Shown here: positions 34,336 to 42,358 of the stretch, piece after piece
Layout: every line of letters starts with the position of its first letter
How positions within the stretch are numbered: position 1 is the stretch's first letter
Assembly: GCF_013371465.1 (NCBI RefSeq)
Contig: NZ_JABWDU010000002.1
Coordinates: forward strand, 475,666 to 539,665
From: Ensifer oleiphilus
GTDB taxonomy: Bacteria > Pseudomonadota > Alphaproteobacteria > Rhizobiales > Rhizobiaceae
Length of the DNA: 64,000 nt
Direction of reading: 5' to 3'
Program-made: the position numbers and the translations under genes
The notes under the pieces: generated by a model
Told to the model about the DNA's origin: nothing
Databases searched by the model: none
What the model saw: the letters and a program-made list of their open reading frames with translations, nothing else

Positions 34336-36294
34336 CTATCCGGCCTGCGCCGTGCCATGGGCGTGTATCACCGCATCCGCCTCCTTGCCGTAGAGTTCCT
34401 CGAAGTGATCGAAGCTCTTGGAGAAATAGCCGATCCCTTGCGTTGCCGAGCGCAGCGCCCGCGCCAGCTCATCGAGCGCCGCACCCGGCACCAGCGCGCG
34501 AAAGACGTCCCAGCCCTTGGCGGCTTCGTCGCGGTCGAAACCCAGAACCTGCCCCTTGTAGGTGGAAACGATCGGCACCAGGCTGCCGGAGTAGATCGAC
34601 GGAATGTGGATCTCGACGCGCACCACCGGCTGCATCAGTACGGCGGAGGCCTGTGACAACGCCTGGCGCACGCCCATCTTTGCGGCGGCGCGGAAGGCGA
34701 ATTCGGAGCTGTCGACAGCGTGATGCTGCCCGTCCGTCAGCGTCACGCCGACATCGATGACCTGAAAACCGAGCGGTCCCTTTTCCATCGCCTCGCGCGC
34801 ACCCGCCTCGATTGCGGGAATGAAGTTGCGCGGCACGGCACCTCCCTTCACCGTTTCGTTGAAGCTGAAGCCGCCGCCACGCTCGTTGGGGTGGACGCTG
34901 AGCTTCACGTCGGCAAACTGTCCCGCGCCACCCGTCTGCTTGCGGTGCCGATAATGGACATCTGAGGGTTTGAGGACGGTCTCGCGATAGGTCGGGCTCG
35001 GCGGCCTGTCGGTGACCCCCACATGGAAGACATCGGCCAGCGTCTTGCACAGATCGCGCAAGTGCACCGGCCCCTGCACGCAGATCAGCTGCGCGCCGGT
35101 GCCCTCCTCCTGCATCACCTTCAGGCTGCGGTCGGTCTCGGCGAGCTTGGCCAGTGTTCCGGAGAGTTTGGTCTCGTCGCGCTCGCTGTCGGGCACCAGG
35201 ATGCGCTCCAGCATCGGCGTCGGCGGCACCGTCCAGTCCGGGGCTTCGGACGCGGCCGTGGCGGTCAGAAGCGCCGGCACGGGCAAATGATCGGATTTGA
35301 CGGCGGCAAAGATCGTGCCGGGCTCCGGTATCCCTGTCGCAAGCGGCTTGCCGGTCGCCGGATCCTGCAGCGAGCCGACACCGCCACCGCCGAGCGCTGC
35401 CCCCTGCTTGATGCCACCGGAAAGGGCGCGCACCAGCACGGTCTTGCCGACATTCTGGCGGTGGTAGGCGTGGAAGCTGACGGCGGCGAGGCTCGTCTCA
35501 GTGATGTTGCTTGCCTCACCCAGCCGTTTTCGCAGCATATCGACCGGCGGCGTCTCATGCCTCAGCGCCTTCATCAGCCGCAGGATGCCGTTGCTGTGGC
35601 TCGCCGCCCCGACAAGCACGGGAATGATCCGGTTTTCCCGGAGCAGCCGTGAGGAGATGGCATAGATCGTGTCGCTTGCCGGCTCGCGATCCTCGATCAG
35701 CTCTTCGAGCAGCCAGTCGTCGAACTCGGAGAGGTGTTCGAGCAGCTCGGCGCGCGCTTCCTTCTCGCGCTCCAGCGCCGTATCGGGGATCTCGATCAGC
35801 GCCGAGGTCTGGCCTTCGCGATAGCGCCAGGCGCGCTCGGAAATCAGGTCGCAGCTGCCGACGATCCTGTCGCCCTCGCGGATCGGCACCTGGCGCAGGA
35901 TCAGCATGTGGCTGGAATAGTCCTGCAGCGCCGCGATGACATCGCGCAAGCGGCCGCGCGGCTCGTCCATGCGGTTGACGAAGATGATGCAGGGCGTGCC
36001 CGACGCCTCGATCACCTTGAGATAGGGTGCCGCCAGCACCGCCTCCTCCGGCGCCGGCGAGACGCAGAGCACGCAGGCGTCGCTTGCCAGAAGCGCGTGC
36101 TGCGCATGGGCAAGCGCTTCGGTGGCGCCGGGCGCGTCGAGCGCGCACCAGGCCTCCTTGCCGATCTCGAATTCGGTGACGTTCAATCCGTAAGGTGACA
36201 TGACCTTTCTGGAGCTTTCCCCCAGCGCAGACAGTTTTTCCACCAGCGTGGACTTTCCGGTCTGCGAAGGCCCAACTACCGTGAAGCAGCGCAT
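34336..36294 (-). CDS. Elongation factor G-like paralogue with degenerate GTPase motifs
   Basis: The 652-residue protein follows EF-G domain order: G domain (1-260), domain II (about 280-370), III (about 385-460), IV (about 460-575: TDRPPSPTYRETV, KQTGGAGQFADVKL) and V (about 580-640). The P-loop GPSQTGKST is intact. The DTPGH motif is DAPGA, losing the catalytic His, NKxD is NRMD, and the RGITI switch segment is absent. It is therefore unlikely to be the translocase and more likely a paralogue of unknown role. GGGGAGG precedes the ATG. Confidence 0.88.
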   Translation of the reverse strand: MRCFTVVGPSQTGKSTLVEKLSALGESSRKVMSPYGLNVTEFEIGKEAWCALDAPGATEALAHAQHALLASDACVLCVSPAPEEAVLAAPYLKVIEASGTPCIIFVNRMDEPRGRLRDVIAALQDYSSHMLILRQVPIREGDRIVGSCDLISERAWRYREGQTSALIEIPDTALEREKEARAELLEHLSEFDDWLLEELIEDREPASDTIYAISSRLLRENRIIPVLVGAASHSNGILRLMKALRHETPPVDMLRKRLGEASNITETSLAAVSFHAYHRQNVGKTVLVRALSGGIKQGAALGGGGVGSLQDPATGKPLATGIPEPGTIFAAVKSDHLPVPALLTATAASEAPDWTVPPTPMLERILVPDSERDETKLSGTLAKLAETDRSLKVMQEEGTGAQLICVQGPVHLRDLCKTLADVFHVGVTDRPPSPTYRETVLKPSDVHYRHRKQTGGAGQFADVKLSVHPNERGGGFSFNETVKGGAVPRNFIPAIEAGAREAMEKGPLGFQVIDVGVTLTDGQHHAVDSSEFAFRAAAKMGVRQALSQASAVLMQPVVRVEIHIPSIYSGSLVPIVSTYKGQVLGFDRDEAAKGWDVFRALVPGAALDELARALRSATQGIGYFSKSFDHFEELYGKEADAVIHAHGTAQAG

Positions 36295-36575
36295 CGGCGA
36301 TCCTCCCCTATCGAGATCGCGAGAGCGCCGTGCGTTGCAACGCCCCGCCTTCTATTAATTCTAGGGCAGGTTTCTGACTTTCAAAGGCATTGAGAAAAAA
36401 CGCAGAGATCCGGCGCCGCGCAATACCTCGCACGACACTGGGGCCACCGCATAAACTGATTGCAAAACAGCATCAGTTTTGCAATAACTTCACGCGTGAA
36501 ACCAGACCCCTGCGCGTTGCACGCCGCTGCCGCACACAACGCAACGCAGTAACGTCAGCATCGGAGGCTGCCCGC

Positions 36576-37259
36576 ATGTCGCTCACGCTTTATCTGCATC
36601 CGCTCGCCTCGTTCTGCCACAAGGTGCTGATCGCGCTCTATGAGAACGACACACCGTTCGAGGCCAGCCTGGTGGACCTTCTGGACCCTGAAGAGGCGGC
36701 CCGCTTTGCCGAGCTCTGGCCGGTCGGCAAGATGCCGGTTCTGCGCGACAGCGCCCGCGACGCGACGATCCCGGAAACCTCTGTCATCATCGAGTATCTC
36801 GACTGCCACTATCCCGGCAGCCGACCGCTGATCCCGGGGGATATCGACGCGGCGCTGCAGGTGAGGCTCTGGGATCGCTTCTTCGATCTCTACATCCACG
36901 TGCCGATGCAGAAGATCGTCACTGACACATTGCGCGCAAGCGGCGAGAACGACCCTCGCGGCGTTTCCGACGCCCGCGCGACGCTTGGCGTCGCCTACGG
37001 CATGGCCGACCGGCATTTCGCCGCCAACGCCTTTGCCGGCGGCGCCGCCTTCAGTCTAGCAGATTGCGCCGCGGCCCCTGCTCTCTTCTATGCTGGAATT
37101 GTCGAGCCCTTTGCGGACAAGCACCCGCATCTCCAGGCCTACTTCGAGCGGCTGCTCGAACGCCCCTCGATGCGCCGCGTGCTGGCCGAAGCACGGCCCC
37201 ACTTCCACATGTTTCCCTTAAGGGATCTGATGCCGGCGCGGTTTCTCGCCGAGGCCTGA
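36576..37259 (+). CDS. Glutathione S-transferase family protein
   Basis: The 227-residue protein has the thioredoxin-like half (LTLYLHPLASFCHKVLIALYEND, WPVGKMPVLRD, then PETSVIIEYLDCHYPG). A helical C-terminal half follows (AFSLADCAAAPALFYAGIV). PLASFCHKV places Ser and Cys at the catalytic turn. GGAGG is eight bases before the ATG. Substrate unknown. It is only about 55 percent similar in layout to the other two GSTs of the window, so they are not recent duplicates. Confidence 0.9.
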   Translation: MSLTLYLHPLASFCHKVLIALYENDTPFEASLVDLLDPEEAARFAELWPVGKMPVLRDSARDATIPETSVIIEYLDCHYPGSRPLIPGDIDAALQVRLWDRFFDLYIHVPMQKIVTDTLRASGENDPRGVSDARATLGVAYGMADRHFAANAFAGGAAFSLADCAAAPALFYAGIVEPFADKHPHLQAYFERLLERPSMRRVLAEARPHFHMFPLRDLMPARFLAEA

Positions 37260-37291
37260 CGCAGCCCCGGCAAACGCGGTCCAGGGTGACG

Positions 37292-37536
37292 CTACTCGAC
37301 CTGCTTCGGCGGCGTGCCGATCGGGAAGGCGACCGTCACAAAACCGGCGGTCCCTTCCATGCGGTTCTTCGCTGCGAATTCCTGGAACAGCTTCAACCGC
37401 AGCGAGACCGGCGTTTCGCCATCTTGAAATTGTAGCCGACCGTGCCGCCGAGTGCCGCCACCCGGCCCTTGAAATCGCCGAGCACTGCGCCTGGGCCGCT
37501 TTCGCCCGTCACCTGACGACGGCACCGAACTTCAGA
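37292..37536 (-). pseudogene. Relic of a Phenol_MetA_deg/SphA-like outer-membrane protein (C-terminal part)
   Basis: Two frames read on the minus strand join into one recognisable tail: VTGESGPGAVLGDFKGRVAA and LGGTVGYNF in one frame, then GETPVSLRLKLFQEFAAKNR and MEGTAGFVTVAFPIG in the next, ending at the TAG of 37292-37294. The break near 37425 fits a one-base deletion. A second shift upstream separates KFGAVV from RQVTGESG. The N-terminal part of the family is missing. It is a frameshifted remnant, probably non-functional. Confidence 0.75.
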
Positions 37537-37646
37537 AGAGACCCGACGCGGCCAATTCGCCGGCACTATCACCTTGCTCGGCCCTTCTCCGCTCCTAGTT
37601 TGTCATCGACGGCAATGGACCGACACCAGGGGAAGAGGACAGCGAC

Positions 37647-38696
37647 ATGGAATACCGATTGCTCGGCCGCTCCGGCCTGAAGATCTCGACGATCACCATG
37701 GGAACGATGACGATCGGCGGCGGTGGCAAGTTTGCGCAGGTCGGCAATGTCGGCCTCGACGAGGCGCGCCGTTACGTCGACATGTGCCTCGACGCCGGCG
37801 TCAACCTGATCGACACCGCCGACATCTATTCCACCGGCGGCTCGGAGGAGATCATCGGCGATATCCTCGGCGGCAAGCGCAAGAACGGCGTGCTCGTCGC
37901 CACCAAGGCGCGCTTCAACATGGGACCGGGGCCGAACGACGGCGGGCTCTCGCGCCATCACCTGATTGCCGCCTGCGAGGCGAGCCTCAGGCGGCTGAAG
38001 ACCGACGTGATCGACCTCTACCAGGTGCACGAATGGGACGGCCAGACGCCGCTCGAAGAAACGATGGAAGCGCTCGACACGCTCGTTCGCCACGGCAAGG
38101 TGCGCTACATCGGCTGCTCCAACTATTCCGGCTGGCACATCATGAAGGCGCTCGGCATCAGCGCGCTCGACCGCCGCCACCGCTTCGTCAGCCAGCAGAT
38201 CCACTACACGCTCGAGGCCCGGGAAGCCGAATACGAACTCCTGCCGATCAGCCTCGACCAGGGGCTGGGCGTGCTCGTCTGGAGCCCGCTTGCCGGCGGC
38301 CTGCTGTCGGGCAAGCACCGGCGCAACCAGACGCCGGACGGCAGCCGCCAGCTTGCCGGCTGGAACGAGCCGCCGATCCGCGACGAGGAGCGGCTGTGGA
38401 AGATCGTCGACATGCTCACCGCGATATCAAGTGAGCGCGGCGTCTCGCCGGCGCAGGTGGCACTTGCCTGGCTGATCGACCGCAAGGGCGTGACCTCCGT
38501 CATCATCGGCGGCCGCAAGGAGGAGCAGTTCCGCGACAATCTCGCCGCCGCCAGCCTCAAGCTGAGCGACGAGGAGCGCGAGTTGCTCGACGCCGTCAGC
38601 CTGCCGCCGGTGCTCTATCCCTATTGGCACCAGCTGCGCAGCGCCAAGGACCGGCTCGGCGAGGCCGATCTGTCGCTGCTGGGGCCGCATTTATAG
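37647..38696 (+). CDS. Aldo/keto reductase (potassium-channel beta-subunit type)
   Basis: The 349-residue enzyme has the AKR barrel and catalytic tetrad: DTADIY (Asp and Tyr, about 57-62), VATKARF (Lys, about 91) and YQVHEWD (His, about 127). NADPH-site features IIGGRKEEQFRDNL lie near the C-terminus. It reduces aldehydes or ketones with NADPH; substrate unknown. The ATG is preceded by GGAAGAGGACAGCGAC. It lies next to the outer-membrane relic, with no operon partner. Confidence 0.92.
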   Translation: MEYRLLGRSGLKISTITMGTMTIGGGGKFAQVGNVGLDEARRYVDMCLDAGVNLIDTADIYSTGGSEEIIGDILGGKRKNGVLVATKARFNMGPGPNDGGLSRHHLIAACEASLRRLKTDVIDLYQVHEWDGQTPLEETMEALDTLVRHGKVRYIGCSNYSGWHIMKALGISALDRRHRFVSQQIHYTLEAREAEYELLPISLDQGLGVLVWSPLAGGLLSGKHRRNQTPDGSRQLAGWNEPPIRDEERLWKIVDMLTAISSERGVSPAQVALAWLIDRKGVTSVIIGGRKEEQFRDNLAAASLKLSDEERELLDAVSLPPVLYPYWHQLRSAKDRLGEADLSLLGPHL

Positions 38697-38821
38697 ACCT
38701 ATGTATGGAGCTTACCACCCTTGGACCAACGTCGATTCTTCAAGCCGACCACCAAAAAATGACGTGCGACGCGCAACGGTACTTCGCCCAAACATAGCGG
38801 CCAGTCATGTTCAGCCAGCCG

Positions 38822-39871
38822 TTAGCCCAGCCGATGAACCGTTCCACCAAAGTTGATCAGATAACCAAAGCGAACACCGTTACTTCGCTGGTTCTCAGGT
38901 ACTTCACCGACGCCAATCGGAAATTGACCGAATTCGGCCACGTGATATCCCGCAAGAAAGGCCATGAGTAGTTCGGCCCCGGTCAAAGCCTGCTCATAGA
39001 AGTATCGCATAAATTCAGCAATTGGAGTCGGATCAACCGGCGTCTCATCATGTATGACCGAGATAGTAGGCTCCGCTAATGATCGAGTTGCCGTGATCCT
39101 GTAATCATGCAGATCAATCCGTTGGTTGGCCTTAGGGTGCTCAATGCAATGCCTCGTATTCCGAACAATTTTCCCAAAAGTTGCGAGTTCGGTGGCGAAA
39201 CGTGCGAAATCCTCATTTGGCTCCAGCGTCTTTGACAGATGATTAGCAAGCCCGTCCAACCATTTTCCCGCTTTACGAAGCACACCTTGGTCATAGAATA
39301 CGCAGCACAAATTGAAGATGTTCTGCGTAGCGTGGTCCAGCTTCTGAATGAAACTTTTCGTTTGCGAATGAAGAGCGGGAAATGAAGGTAGGGACACCGC
39401 GTTCCCTTTCGGATGAAGCTGGCTTTCGCGCGCCTTTGCTAAAAAAGCCTCGGCCTCGTCAACAATCAGGCTTGCCGCAGCCAAGTCCTTCTGTATCTCA
39501 ACCACAATTGCCAGCGCCTTCTCAAAATAGACGGAATCAGAAAGGCGATCTTTCTTGAACAGTTCGATGGCGGTCAGAAGCAACCGAATGACAATTTCAT
39601 CCTTTGACCCGACATCGAAGATCTTCTGAGTGGTATTCGGAATGTCCTCTCGGGTGCGCTCCGGGTCAATATCGTCAGCAAGAGCTATGACGTAGATCGC
39701 CCTCTCCTTAATTCCGTAGAGGCGGCCAGCGATCGTCGCCATTGAAACAATCGCCCCATCACTGTCGTCGCCGATCGTCAGCGAGCCAGCCGACTCACGA
39801 ATGAGGTCAATTCGTCGCTTGCTTCCCCTGTCGTCCACTCGACTCGCTTCCACCGCTGATAGGTTTCGCAA
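38822..39871 (-). CDS. Uncharacterised low-GC protein with a HEPN-like RxxxxH motif
   Basis: The 349-residue, largely helical protein has no signal peptide or membrane segment. Around residue 237 it reads KIVRNTRHCIEHPKANQ, where Arg240 and His245 fit the Rx4-6H motif of HEPN ribonucleases. The N-terminal third (TIAGRLYGIKERAIYVIALADDIDPERT) is beta-rich. Base composition is clearly lower in GC than the neighbours, suggesting transfer. The start is TTG at 39871 with GAGG four bases upstream. It ends 120 bases from an aldo/keto reductase and begins divergent from an Xre/RES toxin module, so a defence role is possible but unproven. Confidence 0.6.
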   Translation of the reverse strand: MRNLSAVEASRVDDRGSKRRIDLIRESAGSLTIGDDSDGAIVSMATIAGRLYGIKERAIYVIALADDIDPERTREDIPNTTQKIFDVGSKDEIVIRLLLTAIELFKKDRLSDSVYFEKALAIVVEIQKDLAAASLIVDEAEAFLAKARESQLHPKGNAVSLPSFPALHSQTKSFIQKLDHATQNIFNLCCVFYDQGVLRKAGKWLDGLANHLSKTLEPNEDFARFATELATFGKIVRNTRHCIEHPKANQRIDLHDYRITATRSLAEPTISVIHDETPVDPTPIAEFMRYFYEQALTGAELLMAFLAGYHVAEFGQFPIGVGEVPENQRSNGVRFGYLINFGGTVHRLG

Positions 39872-40020
39872 CTTACCTCAACCCTACTGGAGTTTGGCAC
39901 GTTTCTTTTCATTCGGTAGCCCCCGGCACGTTCGGTTCCTCCCCCTCCGGGGCGACACGAAGTGCAACAGTCAAAGCAATGCATCATGTGGGAAGTAGAC
40001 AACCATACCGTCGACGCCTC

Positions 40021-40061
40021 TTGACTTCCCGCCCAAACGATCCATTTTATATCATATGATA
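40021..40061 (+). promoter_or_regulatory. Promoter and operator of the Xre/RES module
   Basis: TTGACT (40021-40026) is a good -35 box; an AT-rich -10 region follows about 18 bases later (TTTTAT or TTATAT). Overlapping it, TATCATATGATA (40050-40061) is a perfect 12-base palindrome 28 bases before the antitoxin ATG. This is where an autorepressing Xre antitoxin would bind. Confidence 0.65.
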
Positions 40062-40088
40062 CGCCAAGAAGTTTCATAGGAGACGATC

Positions 40089-40493
40089 ATGCCCAGCGCG
40101 CAGCCGGCTCTTGCCCCCGAACGGGATGCCGCAAGACATGAGGAAGCCGTCATCGTCAAGGCGGTGGTGAGGGCCTGCGACTTGTGGAAGCTCACCAACA
40201 AGGAAGCTTCGCAGCTCTTCGATGTGCCGATCGCCACCTGGAACCGGATGAAGGCCGGCGATTTCAAGGGCCGGCTCGATCAGGACAAGCGCATGCGCGC
40301 CAGCCTGATCGTCGGCATCTTCAAGAGCCTGCGCCTCTATTTCAACGGACCGCTGACCTACCAATGGCCAAAGGCGGTCAATACCGGGCCGGTGTTTGAC
40401 GGCCAATCGCCCGTCGACCTGATGATCGAGGGCGGCATACCCGCGATGATGAAAGTGCGCCGCTATCTCGATGGCCTGCGCGGCGGCCTATGA
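40089..40493 (+). CDS. Antitoxin Xre/MbcA/ParS family (RES-associated)
   Basis: The 134-residue protein has an N-terminal Xre-like HTH (about 30-55: LTNKEASQLFDVPIATWNRMKAG). A C-terminal toxin-binding domain of the MbcA/ParS type follows (DUF2384; about 75-134: FNGPLTYQWPKAVNTGPVFDGQSPVDLMIEGG, YLDGLRGG). It neutralises the RES toxin and represses the operon. AGGAGA precedes the ATG and an ATGA overlap couples it to the toxin gene. Confidence 0.92.
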   Translation: MPSAQPALAPERDAARHEEAVIVKAVVRACDLWKLTNKEASQLFDVPIATWNRMKAGDFKGRLDQDKRMRASLIVGIFKSLRLYFNGPLTYQWPKAVNTGPVFDGQSPVDLMIEGGIPAMMKVRRYLDGLRGGL

Positions 40494-41179
40494 TCCCTGA
40501 GATCGATTTCACCGATCCGGCCACCATCCGGCTCATCTCGACCGCCTATATCGACGAACCCGCCGTCAAGCCGCTCTGCGACGATGATGATGATATCGAG
40601 ATCCTCAACCGGCTGGAGGCGCTGACGTCGGCGCGGCTAAGCCCGCTGGCGCTTCCCGCCGGCGTCAGCCCCGCCGAGCTACTCAACGATAGCTTCGGCT
40701 ATGGCTGGTCGCTGATCAACGCCGCCTTCTGCCACGCCCGCCCGCCGGGCAACCGTTTCAACACCGAGGATCGCGGCGCCTGGTACTGCGCCTTCGGCGA
40801 CAATGCGCTCGAAACCTGCCAGGCCGAGATCGTCTATCACCGCACCCGCGCGCTTGCCGATGCCGGCATCTTCGAGGACATCGGCGCCTACCGCGAGCTG
40901 ATCGCCGGCTTCACCTGCCGCTTCCACGATGTGCGCGGCGAAACGGGGGCTGCCTATCTCGACCCGGACCCGGCGCTTGCCTATCCTGCCGGCCAGGCGC
41001 TCGCCGCGACAATCCTTGCAGATGGCGGCAACGGCCTGATCTACCCTTCCGCCCGTCATCCCCAAGGCGAATGCATCTCCGTCTTCCGCCCCGCCGTCAT
41101 CCAGAACATCCGCCAGGGCCGCACGATCACCTTCGCGTGGAAGGGCTCGCCGGAGCCGGAGATCCGGCGCGAAGGCTGA
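40490..41179 (+). CDS. RES domain toxin (NAD+ phosphorylase family)
   Basis: The 229-residue protein carries the RES domain (about 60-215). It includes GYGWSLINAAFCHARPPGNRFNTEDRGAWYCA, with the Arg and Tyr used by MbcT-like toxins, ALETCQAEIVYHRTRAL with the Glu, and GGNGLIYPSARHPQGEC with the late Ser. RES toxins degrade NAD+ by phosphorolysis and stall growth unless bound by the antitoxin. It overlaps the antitoxin gene by four bases, the usual type II arrangement. The domain looks intact. Confidence 0.92.
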   Translation: MIPEIDFTDPATIRLISTAYIDEPAVKPLCDDDDDIEILNRLEALTSARLSPLALPAGVSPAELLNDSFGYGWSLINAAFCHARPPGNRFNTEDRGAWYCAFGDNALETCQAEIVYHRTRALADAGIFEDIGAYRELIAGFTCRFHDVRGETGAAYLDPDPALAYPAGQALAATILADGGNGLIYPSARHPQGECISVFRPAVIQNIRQGRTITFAWKGSPEPEIRREG

Positions 41180-41483
41180 GGATGCCGCAGCCGTGCTGCG
41201 GAAGCCAAGGGCCAGGAGGTGCGCAAGCCCGAAGCGTTCAGCCGATCGAACATTTCTTGCCCTCATTCCGGCGCAAGGCCGGAACGAGGGATGTTGAACC
41301 ACGCACCCGCCCTGTCGAACAGTTCGCGGTGGCCAATTGCCCGGCGCTCGGGAGCTGGTCGAAAATGCCGCCCGTCGGCAGGCTGGCGAGTGGCTAGCCG
41401 TAAATGCGGCGGGTGTGCACAGCATCAACGGCGGATGTTCCACGCTTCCCGCCCGCAGTCCCTTCGCTTTTGCCTGAGTGCCG
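41180..41483. other. Intergenic, no gene seen
   Basis: About 300 bases between the convergent RES toxin gene and the secreted protein gene. Only GC-rich shadow frames are present; no terminator with a T-tract was found. Confidence 0.45.
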
Positions 41484-41975
41484 TTACTGAGCGGCCTGGC
41501 AAGCCCTCAGCGCCTTGAAGGCGGCATCGGTTCCCGCCAGTTTCACGACAATCGGATTACCGCCCGCGGGCGTAATCGTCACAGCCGTCTTCTTGGCAAG
41601 GTCGTAAATGAAGTCAGGATTGTTGACCCACACAAACGCGCCACGATAGCCATCCATCACCTGGCCCTTCGCCTCGCCACTGAATTGCTGGCCATCGACA
41701 TCGAACAGGACCGCGAGCTTCTCGTCGGCTGCAACATTGGCGTCGGCCTTTGTGTAGAGCGCCATGTAACCGCGCAGCGCCGCCGTTGCATCGATGCCCA
41801 TCTGAACTTGTGTCCCGTCTGCATTTGATTTTGTCATCAAGCAACCCGGTCCCATATTGTCCTTCACGAGAATGTCCCAGCCGGCTTCCGAGCCGTATTT
41901 ACTTTGCGCCATCGCACCCGTTGCAACGAGGGCGGTGAAAGCCACTGTCAGTCCAATTGCAATCTGCGTTTTCAT
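41484..41975 (-). CDS. Periplasmic protein, function unknown (IalB-like layout)
   Basis: The 163-residue product has a clear signal peptide (MKTQIAIGLTVAFTALVATGAMA). The beta-rich mature part includes GWDILVKDNMGPGCLM and ends LAGTDAAFKALRACQAAQ. Two cysteines could form a disulfide. The order of strands and the closing ALRAC segment resemble invasion-associated protein B-like proteins, but similarity is weak. AAGGAG is six bases before the Met at 41975. No operon partner is visible. Confidence 0.7.
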   Translation of the reverse strand: MKTQIAIGLTVAFTALVATGAMAQSKYGSEAGWDILVKDNMGPGCLMTKSNADGTQVQMGIDATAALRGYMALYTKADANVAADEKLAVLFDVDGQQFSGEAKGQVMDGYRGAFVWVNNPDFIYDLAKKTAVTITPAGGNPIVVKLAGTDAAFKALRACQAAQ

Positions 41976-42189
41976 AGCAATCTCCTTCTGGTTAGCAGAA
42001 ATTACCAAGCCAAGCGCGGAGGACGCCGTTGAGGGCGGCGCCAAAAAGGGGGCGCCACAACGGCTTCAACACGAGTTTGCGGGCGAGAACAGAGGCTGCA
42101 ACTGCGGCTTTCTAATGGAATCGAGAGAAATACTGCCGGCGTTACCGCCTGGATTGCATCGGCAATAAAATAATTCCGTGTATTAACCG

Positions 42190-42315
42190 TTCATTAAACT
42201 TGGAATCAGCGGAAAGTTGATAACGTGAACGTGGCGGCTTGCTTTCGGCATAGCCGCCAATCGCAGGCACGCAGGCAACCCTAGGGCGTTCGGCAACGGA
42301 CGCCCTTTGCCTTTT
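42190..42315 (+). ncRNA. Candidate small RNA ending in a terminator
   Basis: GGCGGCT-N12-AGCCGCC (42233-42258) forms a first hairpin. AGGGCGT with ACGCCCT (42283-42306) forms a second, extendable to ten pairs, followed by TTTGCCTTTT. That terminator points along the plus strand, yet no plus-strand gene precedes it, so a short independent transcript is the simplest explanation. The 5' end is a guess set by the AT-rich stretch upstream. No known RNA family was recognised. Confidence 0.45.
42283..42315 (+). terminator. Plus-strand rho-independent terminator
   Basis: Stem AGGGCGT-N10-ACGCCCT, extendable by three pairs inside, followed by a T-rich tail (TTTGCCTTTT). It does not belong to either flanking protein gene, both of which are on the minus strand. 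Confidence 0.65.
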
Positions 42316-42358
42316 CCATCAAACGGGGCCGAGCAACGACGCCTGATACGATGTCCCC

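Larger units (their letters stand above)
41976..42358. other. Intergenic with a candidate small RNA
   Basis: About 380 bases. The left part should hold the promoter of the minus-strand secreted protein gene. The right part (42190-42315) is AT-rich DNA followed by two hairpins and a plus-strand terminator, described separately. Confidence 0.5.
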
